Notes: generated from the letters alone by a model not told the origin. Numbered from the stretch's first letter, positions 51,526 through 60,625 are shown. The stretch is 64,000 bases of DNA from Haloplanus rubicundus (GCF_003342675.1 NZ_CP031148.1:1736001-1800000), one strand, 5' to 3'. A program made the numbers and translations.

Positions 51526-51782
51526 GCGACGGCGTAGGCACCGGTGCCGACCGTCACGGCGACCGTCAGCAGCATCCAGAGCCGCGGGTTCTCGAACGCG
51601 CTTCCGGTCGATCCCTTCCCCAGAAAGAGGTAGCCGAAGTAGACGGCGACCGGCGAGAGACGGAGGAGGGGACTGGCCGACACGCCGAGACCGTACCGCA
51701 ACGCGAGCGAGAGGGCCACGGTACAGCCGGCCGCGACGGCGGCGACGCGGAGGTCGACCGCTACCTCGTCGGGAATATGCAT
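51522..51782 (-). CDS. Small three-helix membrane protein
   Basis: An 86-residue protein starting MHIPDEVAVDLRVAAVAAGC. Hydrophobic stretches VAAVAAGCTVALSLALRYGL, LLRLSPVAVYFGYLFLG and LWMLLTVAVTVGTGAYAVA form three membrane helices. I do not recognise the family. It overlaps the end of the RecA-fold gene by 4 nt on the opposite strand; the FKBP gene follows 33 nt away in the same direction. Confidence 0.6.
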   Translation of the reverse strand: MHIPDEVAVDLRVAAVAAGCTVALSLALRYGLGVSASPLLRLSPVAVYFGYLFLGKGSTGSAFENPRLWMLLTVAVTVGTGAYAVA

Positions 51783-51815
51783 GATCTGGCGGGGACCGCA
51801 GGAAGACGGAGGGAG

Positions 51816-52814
51816 TTACTCCTCGATGTCCTCTTCGAGTTCTTCGACGATTTCGTCGGCGTCGACGTCGACGTCCTCGAGGGCTTCCTCGACGTCGGCG
51901 CCGCCGGCGCCGCCCATACCGCCCATCATGCCGCCCATGCCGCCCATCATGCCGCCCGTGCCGTCGATGGTCTCCTGAACGATGACCCGGTCGAGGTCGA
52001 GTCGGTCCATGACCTGCTGGGCGATCTGCTGTTTCTGGAAGAGCCACTGCTGGTTCATCGTCATCTGGGGCGTGGCCTCGATGTACAGCGTCTCCTTCTC
52101 GACCGTCTGGGTCTCGGTCTCGTAGGTCGGCTCCTCGTCCTCGTCGTCGGACTCGACTTCGACCTGAACCTCCTCGTCGACCTCGTCGGTCTGGATCCAC
52201 ACCTCGGGGGCGTGGTCGAGGTACATGCCGAGGAGGCCCTGAGCCTGTTCCTCGGGGTCGTCGACGATTTCGACGACCTCGTACTCGTATTCGAGGTCCT
52301 CGCCGGCGAGGGGGTGGTTGAAGTCGACGCGGGCGCGACCGCCGATGATCGTCTCGATGTGGCCCTGCTGGCCGTCGACGTTGACGTGGGCGCCGGGGTA
52401 GCGGTCGTCCTCGTCGATCTTGCTGGCGCTGACGGTGCGCACGTCGTCGGGGTCGAACTCGCCGAAGGCCTCGACGGCGTCGATGTGGACGGTGTTCTCG
52501 TCGCCAACCGCCTTCCCGATCAGGTCGTCGTTGACGGCTTCGAAGACGTGTCCGGCGCCGACGACGATTGTTCGGGGCCCGAACTCGTGGCCCTCCTCGT
52601 CGATGCCGGCCTCCTCGGCCACGTCCTCGTCGGTCGTGTCGACGACCGTCTCGTCGTCAACCGTGCGGACGGTGTAGTCGATGCGGACGAAGTCGCCGTC
52701 CTGCAGGCCGGCCGCCTCCTCGGCCTCGGTCTCGGTTTCTGGCTCCGCTTCGGGGTCATCGGCCGTGTCGGCGTCGACCGGTTCGTCGGTCGGTTCGGCC
52801 TGTTCGTCACTCAT
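51816..52814 (-). CDS. FKBP-type peptidyl-prolyl isomerase, SlyD-like with insert-in-flap domain
   Basis: A 332-residue archaeal FKBP. An acidic tail of 35 residues comes first, then the FKBP domain (GDFVRIDYTVRTVDDETVVD, then AGHVFEAVNDDLIGKAVGDE). The IF insertion follows (VEAFGEFDPDDVRTVSASKI, HVNVDGQQGHIETIIGGRAR), with DFNHPLAGEDLEYEYEVVEI closing the FKBP core. A C-terminal domain of about 130 residues ends in a Gly/Met repeat (GGMMGGMGGMMGGMGG) and an acidic helix. It would catalyse proline isomerisation and chaperone folding in the cytosol. A TATA-like TTCTTAAG precedes it on the minus strand near 52840. Confidence 0.9.
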   Translation of the reverse strand: MSDEQAEPTDEPVDADTADDPEAEPETETEAEEAAGLQDGDFVRIDYTVRTVDDETVVDTTDEDVAEEAGIDEEGHEFGPRTIVVGAGHVFEAVNDDLIGKAVGDENTVHIDAVEAFGEFDPDDVRTVSASKIDEDDRYPGAHVNVDGQQGHIETIIGGRARVDFNHPLAGEDLEYEYEVVEIVDDPEEQAQGLLGMYLDHAPEVWIQTDEVDEEVQVEVESDDEDEEPTYETETQTVEKETLYIEATPQMTMNQQWLFQKQQIAQQVMDRLDLDRVIVQETIDGTGGMMGGMGGMMGGMGGAGGADVEEALEDVDVDADEIVEELEEDIEE

Positions 52815-52898
52815 ACACCCTACAACTTCCGTGCGACCCTTAAGAATCACGTTTCCGTCTCCGAGCCGTTTTTGCCCGCTGCCCGCGACGCGGGTCAC

Positions 52899-53441
52899 AT
52901 GTACGAAGTCGAGTTGAAGGTCCGGGCGAGCCACGACGCGGTCCGGGACCGCCTCGACGCCCTCGGCGCCGAGCGCACCGGAGCCGTCACGCAGGTGGAC
53001 ACCTACTACGACGCGCCCCACCGCGACTTCGCCGAGACGGACGAGGCGCTCCGCATCCGGCGCGAAGAGCACGGGGACGAGGCCACGACCCGCGTCACCT
53101 ACAAGGGGCCGCTGGTCGAAGCAGCGTCGAAGACCCGACAGGAGATCGAAACCGGCGTCGCGGACGCCGACCGCTTCGACGACATCCTCGTCGCCCTCGG
53201 ATTCTCGCCGGCCGCAGTGGTGGAGAAAGAGCGCGAACGCTACGCCCTCGACGGCTACACCGTCACGCTGGATACGGTCGCCGGCCTCGGCGAGTTCGTC
53301 GAAATCGAACGCGAAGCGCCCGAGGCGGCGGTGGAGACGACCCGCGAGGGCGCCGTTGCCCACCTCCGTGACCTCGGTCTCGACCCGGACGACCAGATCC
53401 GCACGTCCTACCTCGGCCTCCTCTTAAATTCCTCGGAGTAA
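52899..53441 (+). CDS. CYTH domain protein (CyaB/ThTPase-like)
   Basis: A 180-residue tunnel-fold protein that hydrolyses triphosphates (inorganic, thiamine or nucleotide). The signature ExExK is at the start (MYEVELKVRAS), followed by VDTYYDAPHRDFAETDEALR with R-I-R-R, and the late block GLGEFVEIEREAP with paired Glu residues. These residues coordinate two metal ions. It was named for class IV adenylate cyclase CyaB, but triphosphatase activity is likelier in archaea. ATG 52899 is set by the signature, as the upstream frame runs antisense to the FKBP gene. Confidence 0.88.
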   Translation: MYEVELKVRASHDAVRDRLDALGAERTGAVTQVDTYYDAPHRDFAETDEALRIRREEHGDEATTRVTYKGPLVEAASKTRQEIETGVADADRFDDILVALGFSPAAVVEKERERYALDGYTVTLDTVAGLGEFVEIEREAPEAAVETTREGAVAHLRDLGLDPDDQIRTSYLGLLLNSSE

Positions 53442-53467
53442 TACTCAGAGCGCGAAAGGTTTCCGCA

Positions 53468-53476
53468 AGTTATAGC
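53468..53476 (+). promoter_or_regulatory. TATA box for mat
   Basis: AGTTATAGC lies 24-32 nt before the ATG at 53501. Confidence 0.45.
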
Positions 53477-53500
53477 ACCCGGCGGCGAGAAGCTCCGTCG

Positions 53501-54721
53501 ATGAGCGATCGGAACATCCGTATCGAGTCCGTCGACCGGCGCGCGGTCGAGGACCAAGAGGTGGAGATAGTCGAGCGGAAAGGGATCGGTCACCCCGACT
53601 CCCTCTGTGACGGGATCGCCGAGAACGTCTCCCGCGCGCTCTCGAACCTCTATCTCGACCGCGTCGGCGAAGTGCTCCACTACAACACGGACGAGACGCA
53701 GTTGGCCGCCGGCAACGCCGCCCCCGCCTTCGGCGGCGGCGAAGTCGTCGAACCGATCTACATCCTCCTCGTCGGCCGCGCGACCAAACAGTACGAGGCC
53801 GACGACGGCACCGAGTACACCCTCCCCGTCGACTCCGTCGCCCTCTCGGCCGCCCGCGACTACCTCGCGGAGACCGTTCCCGAACTGGAGTTCGGCACCG
53901 ACGTGGTGGTCGACGTCCGCCTCGGCGAGGGAAGCGGCGACCTCCAGACCGTCTTCGGCGAGGACGGCGCCGCCGTCCCCATGGCTAACGACACGAGTTT
54001 CGGCGTCGGCCACGCCCCCCTGACCGAGACGGAACGGATCGTCCTCGAAACCGAGGAGTACCTCAACGGCCCGTACGCTGACGACAACCCCGAACTCGGC
54101 CCCGACGTGAAGATCATGGGCAAACGCGAGGGCGACCACATCGACCTCACCGTCGCCGCGGCCATGATCGACCGCTATCTCGACGGTATGGAAGCCTACA
54201 AGGACGCGGTGGCGTCCGTCCGCGAGGCCGTGACCGACCTCGCGGCGTCCTACACCGACCGGAGCGTGGGCGTCGAGGTCAACACCGCCGACGACTACGA
54301 GGACGGCGCCATCTACCTGACGACCACCGGCACCAGCGCCGAACAGGGCGACGACGGCTCCGTCGGCCGCGGCAACCGCTCGAACGGCCTCATCACTCCC
54401 AACCGCCCGATGAGCATGGAGGCCACCAGCGGGAAAAATCCCGTCAACCACATCGGAAAGATCTACAACCTCCTCAGCACGCGCATCGCGGAGGCCGTCG
54501 TCGACGAGGTGCCCGGCATCCGCGATTTCCGGGTGCGCCTGCTCTCCCAGATCGGTCGTCCCATCGACCAGCCACACGTCGCCGACGCCTTCGTCGTCAC
54601 CGACGACGACGTGGCCCTCTCCGACATCGAGGCCGACATCGATGCCATCGTCGACCGCGAACTCGCCGCCGTGACCGACGTGACCCGCGACGTGATCGAG
54701 GGCGACCTCCGGACGTTCTGA
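53501..54721 (+). CDS. mat: Archaeal S-adenosylmethionine synthetase
   Basis: A 406-residue enzyme making SAM from methionine and ATP, of the archaeal class, which shares little sequence with bacterial MetK. Blocks: [40 protein letters not shown], then [20 protein letters not shown] and the late [19 protein letters not shown]. The length is that of the family. It completes local methyl metabolism with the methionine synthase pair at 33.4-35.5 kb. A strong hairpin follows the stop. Confidence 0.96.
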   Translation: MSDRNIRIESVDRRAVEDQEVEIVERKGIGHPDSLCDGIAENVSRALSNLYLDRVGEVLHYNTDETQLAAGNAAPAFGGGEVVEPIYILLVGRATKQYEADDGTEYTLPVDSVALSAARDYLAETVPELEFGTDVVVDVRLGEGSGDLQTVFGEDGAAVPMANDTSFGVGHAPLTETERIVLETEEYLNGPYADDNPELGPDVKIMGKREGDHIDLTVAAAMIDRYLDGMEAYKDAVASVREAVTDLAASYTDRSVGVEVNTADDYEDGAIYLTTTGTSAEQGDDGSVGRGNRSNGLITPNRPMSMEATSGKNPVNHIGKIYNLLSTRIAEAVVDEVPGIRDFRVRLLSQIGRPIDQPHVADAFVVTDDDVALSDIEADIDAIVDRELAAVTDVTRDVIEGDLRTF

Positions 54722-54743
54722 TACGGATTATTGTAACTGTGTA

Positions 54744-54779
54744 CCGGTGGTTCGCCGGACCGTCTTGGCGAACCACCGG
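54744..54779. terminator. 13-bp perfect inverted repeat between mat and thiI
   Basis: CCGGTGGTTCGCC (54744-54756) and GGCGAACCACCGG (54767-54779) are perfect inverted copies around a 10-nt loop. The structure lies 23 nt after the mat stop and about 40 nt before the thiI TATA box, so it may end mat transcription or separate the two genes. Confidence 0.5.
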
Positions 54780-54818
54780 CACTGACTTACAGTAAACCGT
54801 ACGACGCCCGGACCGAAC

Positions 54819-54827
54819 GGATATAGT
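54819..54827 (+). promoter_or_regulatory. TATA box for thiI
   Basis: GGATATAGT lies 22-30 nt before the GTG start at 54849. Confidence 0.45.
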
Positions 54828-54848
54828 ACCCCGTCGGCCTACACCTCC

Positions 54849-56045
54849 GTGACCGTGGACGACGACACTCCTGCCACGCCCGACACCGCCCTCGTCAGCT
54901 TCGGCGACCTCAGCGTCAAGAGCCGCGAGGTTCGCGGCAAGATGACGCGTCGCCTCCGTGACAACGTGGCCGCCCTCCTCGACGCCCGCGGCGTCGACGC
55001 CGCCGTCGACGCCGAGTGGGCGCGGGTCGTCGTCCGCACCGACGCCGCCGACCGGGCCGCCCGCGTCGCCGCCGACGCCATGGGCGTCGTTCGGGCGCGC
55101 CCCGCCGTCTCCCGCCCGGCCGACCTCGATGCAGTCGCCGAGACGCTGGCCGCCCTCGCCCGCGACGCGCCGCCGGTCGACACCTACGCCGTCCGCGCCC
55201 GCCGCGCCGGCGACGCGGACGAACACGACTTCTCCAGCCGCGAGGTCGAACGCGTCGGCGGGCGCGCCGTCGGCGACGCCGCCGACGCGACCGTCGACCT
55301 CGACGACCCCGAGCGAACCTACCACGTCGAGGTCCGCGGCGACGCGGCGTTCGTCGCCGCGACGACCTACGATGGGCCGGGTGGCCTCTCCCTCGGCACG
55401 CAGGATCCGCTCGTCGCCCTCGTCAGCGGCGGTCACGACTCCCCCGTCGCGGCCTACGAGGTGATGCGCCGCGGGGCGCCGGTGGTTCCGGTCTACGTCT
55501 CCCTCGGCGACTACGGCGGCCCCGACCACGAGGCGCGGGCGGCCGCGACCACCCGACATCTCGCCCGCTACGCGCCCAACTTCGACTGCCGCCTCCGGGT
55601 CGTCCCCGGCGGCGGGGTAGCGGACACCCTGGTCGACGAGGTGGGCGACACCCGGATGCTCTCGTGGCGGCGCGCGCTCCTGCGGGTTGCCGAAACGGTC
55701 GCCGAGCAGGAGGGTGCGGCCGGCATCGTCACCGGCGAGGCGCTGGGACAGAAGTCGAGTCAGACCGCCGCCAACCTCGCCGTCACCGACGCGGCGGTCG
55801 ACCTGCCGGTGCATCGCCCCCTCCTCGCGTGGGACAAGGCCGACATCGTCGAGCGCGCGCGGAGCATCGGCACCTACGACGACTCCTCGATCCCGGTCGG
55901 CTGCGAGCGCCTCGACCCCCCGTTCCCCGCGACGGGGGCGACCCTCGACGCCGTGGCGGCCGCGGAACCCGACGACCTGCTAGCTCGGGCCGCCGCCGCC
56001 GTCGACGACCTGCGGCGGATCGATCCGGCGGCGCAATCGCTTTAG
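54849..56045 (+). CDS. thiI: tRNA 4-thiouridine synthase ThiI
   Basis: A 398-residue enzyme that activates uridine 8 of tRNA with ATP for sulfur transfer; it may also serve thiamine thiazole synthesis. Visible are an N-terminal ferredoxin-like plus THUMP region (SFGDLSVKSREVRGKMTRRL, then RARRAGDADEHDFSSREVER) and the PP-loop VSGGHDSPVAAYEVM (residues 192-206). Later GEALGQKSSQTAANLAVTD follows. No rhodanese domain is attached, as in other archaeal ThiI. The start is GTG 54849 (a second GTG lies two codons later). It is followed closely by a gene of unknown function that is probably co-transcribed. Confidence 0.92.
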   Translation: MTVDDDTPATPDTALVSFGDLSVKSREVRGKMTRRLRDNVAALLDARGVDAAVDAEWARVVVRTDAADRAARVAADAMGVVRARPAVSRPADLDAVAETLAALARDAPPVDTYAVRARRAGDADEHDFSSREVERVGGRAVGDAADATVDLDDPERTYHVEVRGDAAFVAATTYDGPGGLSLGTQDPLVALVSGGHDSPVAAYEVMRRGAPVVPVYVSLGDYGGPDHEARAAATTRHLARYAPNFDCRLRVVPGGGVADTLVDEVGDTRMLSWRRALLRVAETVAEQEGAAGIVTGEALGQKSSQTAANLAVTDAAVDLPVHRPLLAWDKADIVERARSIGTYDDSSIPVGCERLDPPFPATGATLDAVAAAEPDDLLARAAAAVDDLRRIDPAAQSL

Positions 56046-56068
56046 GGCCGCCCGCCGATGCTCCGGCC

Positions 56069-56521
56069 GTGACGCAGGTGTGTCTGGTCGGCACCGACGA
56101 CGTCGACCTCCGATACGAACTCCTCTCGCGCGAGACGGCGCGGGCGGCACTCGCCACCTACGACCTCCACGAACCCTTCGCGAACACCGTCGCCGTCGAC
56201 ACCGTCAGCCTCGGCGCCGCCGTCTCGCTCCTGAACGACCTGAACTGGTATCTCGTTCGCTTCGCCGACTACGCTCTGGTGCGCGAACCCAGCATCTCCA
56301 CCGACGAGTGGCTCTCGCGTGCCCTGGCCGAACGCGTCCGCGACGGCGACGTCGACCCGGACGACACCGACCAGTTTCTCCGGATACACGGCCTCGACGG
56401 CGACGAACTCGTCGAACCGATGTTCGCCAGCCGCGTCGAGGGGGCGGTGCCGGAGTACGACCTCCGGCAGGTCGCGGAGACGCTCGTCGTCCGCGTCACC
56501 GAATCCGAGTTCGGTGGGTAG
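56069..56521 (+). CDS. Hypothetical protein downstream of thiI
   Basis: A 150-residue soluble acidic protein that starts (GTG) with VTQVCLVGTDDVDLRYELLS. It is mixed alpha/beta with blocks YDLHEPFANTVAVDTVSLGA, LLNDLNWYLVRFADYALVRE and MFASRVEGAVPEYDLRQVAE. It has no membrane segment. I do not recognise the family with certainty; it resembles short conserved haloarchaeal proteins. A gap of only 23 nt to thiI suggests an operon. It converges with cysK. Confidence 0.65.
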   Translation: MTQVCLVGTDDVDLRYELLSRETARAALATYDLHEPFANTVAVDTVSLGAAVSLLNDLNWYLVRFADYALVREPSISTDEWLSRALAERVRDGDVDPDDTDQFLRIHGLDGDELVEPMFASRVEGAVPEYDLRQVAETLVVRVTESEFGG

Positions 56522-56524
56522 CCG

Positions 56525-57427
56525 CTAGTCGAACAGGCCCGTCGACATGTACCGCTCGCCGCTGTCCCAGAACACCGTCACGACGAGGGGATCGTCCACA
56601 TCGTCGTCGTTGGCCAGCCGCTCGGCCACTCGCTTCGCGCCGACGCTCGACGCGCCGCTCGACTGCCCCACGAGGATGCCCTCCTCGCGCGCGAGACGCC
56701 GGCACTCCGCTTCCGCGGCGTCGAGGGAGACGTTCTCCACCCCGTCGAGCAGGTCGGTGTCCACGTTCTCGGCGATAAATCCCGGCCCCATCCCCTGGAA
56801 GTCGTCCGCGCCGGGGTTACCGGTGAGAAACTGGTTGGTGTCGGGCTGGACGCCGACCACCTCGACGTCGGGGAACGCCTCCTTCAGCCGGCGGCCGGTC
56901 CCCGAGATGGTGCCGCCGGTGCCGACGCCACAGACCAGCGCGTCGACCGTTCGCTCGCCCACCTGTTCGACGATTTCGGGACCGGTCGTCTCGTAGTGGG
57001 ACTGTGGGTTCGCGGGGTTCTCGAACTGGTACATCTGGACCATCCCCTCTGCCTCCAACTCGTCCGCCCGCTCCCGTGCGGCCGTCATCTCGCCGTCGAC
57101 GAGTTCCACCTCGGCGCCGTAGGCTTCCATGATCTGCCGGCGCTCCGGCGACTTCGACGACGGCATCACGACCGTCACGTCGTACCCCTTCGCGGCGCCG
57201 ACGACGGCCAACCCGATGCCCGTGTTGCCACTCGTCGGCTCGACGATGGCGTCGCCGGGTTCGAGTTCGCCCGCCGCCTCCGCCGCCTCGACCATCGCCT
57301 TCGCCGGGCGGTCCTTCGCGGAGCCGCCGGGGTTCTTCGACTCGATTTTGGCCGCGACGGTCGTCCCCGGCGGGGAGTCGATCCGGACCAGCGGCGAGCC
57401 GATGGCGTCGAGGATGCTGTCGTGCAT
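56525..57427 (-). CDS. cysK: Cysteine synthase (O-acetylserine sulfhydrylase type)
   Basis: A 300-residue PLP enzyme of fold type II that makes cysteine from an activated serine and sulfide. The PLP Lys is in KNPGGSAKDRPAKAM, the substrate loop is EPTSGNTGIGLAVVGAAKG, the phosphate loop is CGVGTGGTISGTGRRLK and the C-terminal ring contact is VGQSSGASSVGA. ATG 57427 gives the normal length; TATA CCGATTTACG lies at 57451-57460 on the minus strand. Cystathionine beta-synthase is a possible alternative activity, but the length fits CysK. Confidence 0.93.
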   Translation of the reverse strand: MHDSILDAIGSPLVRIDSPPGTTVAAKIESKNPGGSAKDRPAKAMVEAAEAAGELEPGDAIVEPTSGNTGIGLAVVGAAKGYDVTVVMPSSKSPERRQIMEAYGAEVELVDGEMTAARERADELEAEGMVQMYQFENPANPQSHYETTGPEIVEQVGERTVDALVCGVGTGGTISGTGRRLKEAFPDVEVVGVQPDTNQFLTGNPGADDFQGMGPGFIAENVDTDLLDGVENVSLDAAEAECRRLAREEGILVGQSSGASSVGAKRVAERLANDDDVDDPLVVTVFWDSGERYMSTGLFD

Positions 57428-57538
57428 GGACGCCCGGTTCGGGGGCGGCGCGTAAATCGGTGATGGAACTGAGGGACTCTGAACCGACCGTTCGACGCCA
57501 CCAGCAACCTTTTGCGTCAAGCCGCACAATCGACGGCT

Positions 57539-57691
57539 ATGAGCCTCACTACCGACGATTTCGAGGACTTTCTCGATACCGATCCGACGGACGACGACGC
57601 CGTCCCGCTCGGTGACGCGCTCGCGGAGTTGTCGGTCGACGTCGAGGTCGATTCCGTCGAGGCGGTACGAGACGTCCGCGAGCGATTATGA
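57539..57691 (+). CDS. VapB-like antitoxin (50 residues)
   Basis: A 50-residue very acidic protein that starts MSLTTDDFEDFLDTDPTDDD and ends VDSVEAVRDVRERL. Its stop overlaps the start of the PIN-domain gene by 4 nt (ATGA), the usual arrangement for type II antitoxins and their VapC toxins. The sequence is too short for a clear DNA-binding fold; the C-terminal half may wrap the toxin. It is recognised by position more than by similarity. Confidence 0.6.
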   Translation: MSLTTDDFEDFLDTDPTDDDAVPLGDALAELSVDVEVDSVEAVRDVRERL

Positions 57692-58077
57692 AGCTACTTC
57701 TCGATACCAACATCCTCGTCGCAGCGGTTACGCGCGATACTGATCGGTCGGACGATGCGGTCGGACTGCTCAACGACGCCGAGGATACGTACGTCTCCGT
57801 GCTGAGTCTGATGGAGCTTCGAAGCGTGTTGACGAAAAAGAAGGGCTTCGAACGCGACGAATCGATAGAATCGAGAACCGGATCTCGTCCCGAACGACGC
57901 TCACGTTCCCCGACGCATCGGACGTGATGGCCGCCAATCGACTTCAGTCGGAAACCCTTCTCTACCCGATGGATGCCCTCGTTCTCGCGGCCGCCGAAGC
58001 CGTCGACGCGACGCTCGTCTCGTTCGACGGCGAACTGGTCGAACACGGGGCCGTCCGTCCCGCCGACGTGAACTGAC
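57688..58077 (+). pseudogene. VapC-type PIN toxin with two compensating frameshifts
   Basis: A PIN-domain ribonuclease of about 129 residues if repaired. Frame 1 gives MKLLLDTNILVAAVTRDTDR (with first catalytic Asp6) to KKKGFERD. One base is then missing near 57858, because the next frame continues RIDRIENRISSRTTLTFPDA and later MDALVLAAAEAVDATLV. An extra T near 58020 returns it to frame 1, giving SFDGELVEHGAVRPADVN. As written, the reading frame stops at 57927. Catalytic acids are split over the frames. The two indels cancel, so either two sequence errors occurred or the toxin has decayed while its antitoxin remains. Confidence 0.75.
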
Positions 58078-58111
58078 CCCTGCGACCGTCGCGCGGACCA
58101 CTCGGTCTCCG

Positions 58112-60148
58112 CTACAGCCGCGACAGAATCCGCGCCTCGAACGCCTCGGGGTCGAGCGTCTCCACGCCCTCCTCGTCGGCCTGCTCCCGCTTTCGTGTCC
58201 CCGGATTCTCCCCGACGACGAGGTAGTCCGTCTCGCCACTGACCGACGACGTGACCGACGCACCGTGCGTTTCGAGCAGATCGGTCAGCTCCGACCGGGT
58301 GTACCCCGGCACGCTCCCGGTGAAGACGACGGTCAGCCCATCGAGTTCGTCGCCGCGCTCCCGACGCTCGGGCGAGACGCCCGCCGCCAGCAGTCGCTCG
58401 ACCGTCTCGACGTTCTCCGCCTCGTCGAAGTAGGCGGCGACCGACTCGGCCACCTCCGGGCCCACGTCCTCGACCGACCGCAGGTCCTCGGCGCTCGCGT
58501 CGATCAGATCGTCGAGCGAGAACGCGGCGGCGAGCGCCCGCGCCCGCTCCGTCCCGACGTGGCGGATGCCGAGGGCGTAGACGAAGGTGCCGAGGTCCAC
58601 CGTCTTGCTCGCCTCCAGTTCCGCGAGCAGGTTGTCCGCGGACCGCTCGCCCCACCCGTCGAGCGCCGCGAGTTCGTCGCGGTCCAGATCGTAGAGGTCC
58701 GCCAGCGACTCGACCAGGCCCTCCTCGACCAGTTGATCCGCCGCCTCCGCGCCGACGCCCTCGACGTCCATGGCGTCGCGCGAACAGAAGTGCTGGAGCG
58801 ACCGTCGTAGCTGGGCGGGACACGACGCGTTCGTACAGTAGTGGTGTTCGCCCTCCTGTACCACGTGACCGTCACAGACGGGACAGGTCTCGGGCATCGC
58901 GAAGTCGCCATCGCCACCCTCGACCACCTCGACCACTTCGGGGATCACGTCGCCTGCGCGTTCCAGCCGGACGGTCGCCCCGTTCTGAACACCCAGATCC
59001 CGAATCTGGGCGGCGTTGTGGAGGGTCGCGCGACTGATCGTGACGCCCTGTACGTCGACGGGGTCGAGCAGGGCGACCGGCGTCAGCTTCCCCGTCCGTC
59101 CCACCTGCACGACGATTCGCTCGACGGTCGTCTCGCCGGTCCGGGCGGGGAACTTGTAGGCGAAGGCCCAGCGCGGGTGGCGCGCGGTCGACCCCAACTC
59201 CTCGCGGGCGTCGAAGTCCACGACTTTGGCGACGATGCCGTCGATTTCGTACTCCAACTCGTCGCGCGCGTCCGCGAGTCGGTCGCGGTAGTCGATCACT
59301 ACGTCCACGTCGTCGACGACGGTCGTCTCGTCGTTGACCCGGAAGCCGAGCTCACGCAGGAGGGCGAACGCCTCGGTCTGCGTGTCGAGGGTGGCCGACG
59401 TGTCGATCACGTCGTAGAAGAAAACGTCGAGAGGGCGGTCGGCGACCGTCTCGGGGTCGAGGAGACGGACCGTCCCCGCCGCGGCGTTGCGCGGGTTGGC
59501 GAACGGGTCGTCGCCGCGTTCGATCCGACGCTCGTTCAGTTCCTGAAACCCCGAGCGGGGCATGTACACCTCGCCCCGGACGGCGAGAAAGTCCGGCGCG
59601 CCGTCGGGAAGGTGGAGGGGGACGCTCCCGATGGTGCGGACGTTCGCCGACACGTCCTCGCCCTCGCGGCCGTCGCCGCGAGTGACGGCGCGGTCGAAGC
59701 CGCCGTCCTCGTAGACGACTTCGACCGAGAAGCCGTCGAATTTGGGTTCGGCGGAGTAGCGCACGTCCGCCACCCGGTCGCGGATGCGGCGGTCGAACGC
59801 CCGGATCTCGTCGGCGTCGCCCGAGGACTGCAGGCTCAACAGGGGGGCGACGTGTTCGACCGTCTCCAGTTCGTCGAGCGGTTCGCCACCAACCCGCCGG
59901 GTCGGCGAGTTCTCGTCGTGGCAGTCGAACGCGTCCTCCAGTGCCTCCAGTCGCTCGAACAGCGTGTCGTAGGTGCGGTCGGCGACGATGGGATCGTTCG
60001 CGACGTAGTATCGGTAGTCGTGATACTCGATGGCCTCGCGCAGGCGACGAACCTGCTCGCGGGCGTCGCCCTCGCTCAGTTCCTCGACCGGCGCGAACGA
60101 CGTGTCGGGGTCTCGAACGTACGGGTTGTCGGCGGGTTCCTCGACCAT
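58112..60148 (-). CDS. ligA: NAD-dependent DNA ligase LigA
   Basis: A 678-residue bacterial-type ligase, carried by haloarchaea through ancient transfer beside the archaeal ATP-dependent ligase. Domains in order: Ia (residues 20-85, YHDYRYYVAND binds NMN), the adenylation domain with nucleophile Lys136 (EPKFDGF), and an OB fold. Then come a four-Cys zinc finger (CPVCDG...CTNASC), the helix-hairpin-helix repeats and the C-terminal BRCT domain (LTVVFTGSVPGYTRSELTDL). The length is standard. The start at 60148 is chosen because the longer frame upstream is antisense to the thioredoxin gene. Confidence 0.96.
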   Translation of the reverse strand: MVEEPADNPYVRDPDTSFAPVEELSEGDAREQVRRLREAIEYHDYRYYVANDPIVADRTYDTLFERLEALEDAFDCHDENSPTRRVGGEPLDELETVEHVAPLLSLQSSGDADEIRAFDRRIRDRVADVRYSAEPKFDGFSVEVVYEDGGFDRAVTRGDGREGEDVSANVRTIGSVPLHLPDGAPDFLAVRGEVYMPRSGFQELNERRIERGDDPFANPRNAAAGTVRLLDPETVADRPLDVFFYDVIDTSATLDTQTEAFALLRELGFRVNDETTVVDDVDVVIDYRDRLADARDELEYEIDGIVAKVVDFDAREELGSTARHPRWAFAYKFPARTGETTVERIVVQVGRTGKLTPVALLDPVDVQGVTISRATLHNAAQIRDLGVQNGATVRLERAGDVIPEVVEVVEGGDGDFAMPETCPVCDGHVVQEGEHHYCTNASCPAQLRRSLQHFCSRDAMDVEGVGAEAADQLVEEGLVESLADLYDLDRDELAALDGWGERSADNLLAELEASKTVDLGTFVYALGIRHVGTERARALAAAFSLDDLIDASAEDLRSVEDVGPEVAESVAAYFDEAENVETVERLLAAGVSPERRERGDELDGLTVVFTGSVPGYTRSELTDLLETHGASVTSSVSGETDYLVVGENPGTRKREQADEEGVETLDPEAFEARILSRL

Positions 60149-60210
60149 CTCGTTGGTGGAGGGGTGAACGCCGAACAGGAATAGGTAGCGGCTCCGATAC
60201 GGAGCGCGAG

Positions 60211-60220
60211 AATTAAATCC
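60211..60220 (+). promoter_or_regulatory. TATA box for the thioredoxin-like gene
   Basis: AATTAAATCC lies about 22-31 nt before ATG 60242, which is therefore preferred over the start 15 nt upstream. Confidence 0.5.
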
Positions 60221-60241
60221 GCGGGCGTGGTACGACTCCGC

Positions 60242-60625
60242 ATGACGCTGGAGTCCATGGAGCCGGGTGACTGGAACGGCGACGACGACGTACTCGCGGC
60301 CCTCGGCCGCGACGGCCTGACCTACCTCGTCTGGGGTGCCGACTGGTGTGGCGACTGCCGCGAGCAGTTGCCCGCCTTCGCCGCCGCCCTCGACGCAGCG
60401 GGCGTCCCCGCCGACCGAATCGAGCAGTTCCCCGTCGACGACGACAAGCAGGGCGAGGGCGTCGACGCCTACGGTATCGAGTTCATCCCGACCGTCGTCG
60501 TCGAACGGGACGGCGAGGAGATTGCCCGGTTCGTCGAGGAAGAACCCGAGGGTATCGCCGCGTATCTCTCGGACCGCATCGCGGCCGCCGACGCCGACGA
60601 GGCGCCGGCCAACGCCGACGACTAG
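60242..60625 (+). CDS. Thioredoxin-family protein
   Basis: A 127-residue thioredoxin fold with active site WCGDC (in YLVWGADWCGDCREQLPAFA) and cis-proline FIPTVVVERDG. The Gly-Asp between the Cys residues differs from the canonical Gly-Pro and would shift the redox potential. There is no signal peptide, so it is cytosolic. It is tail-to-tail with the DUF255 gene, another thioredoxin-fold protein. Confidence 0.87.
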   Translation: MTLESMEPGDWNGDDDVLAALGRDGLTYLVWGADWCGDCREQLPAFAAALDAAGVPADRIEQFPVDDDKQGEGVDAYGIEFIPTVVVERDGEEIARFVEEEPEGIAAYLSDRIAAADADEAPANADD

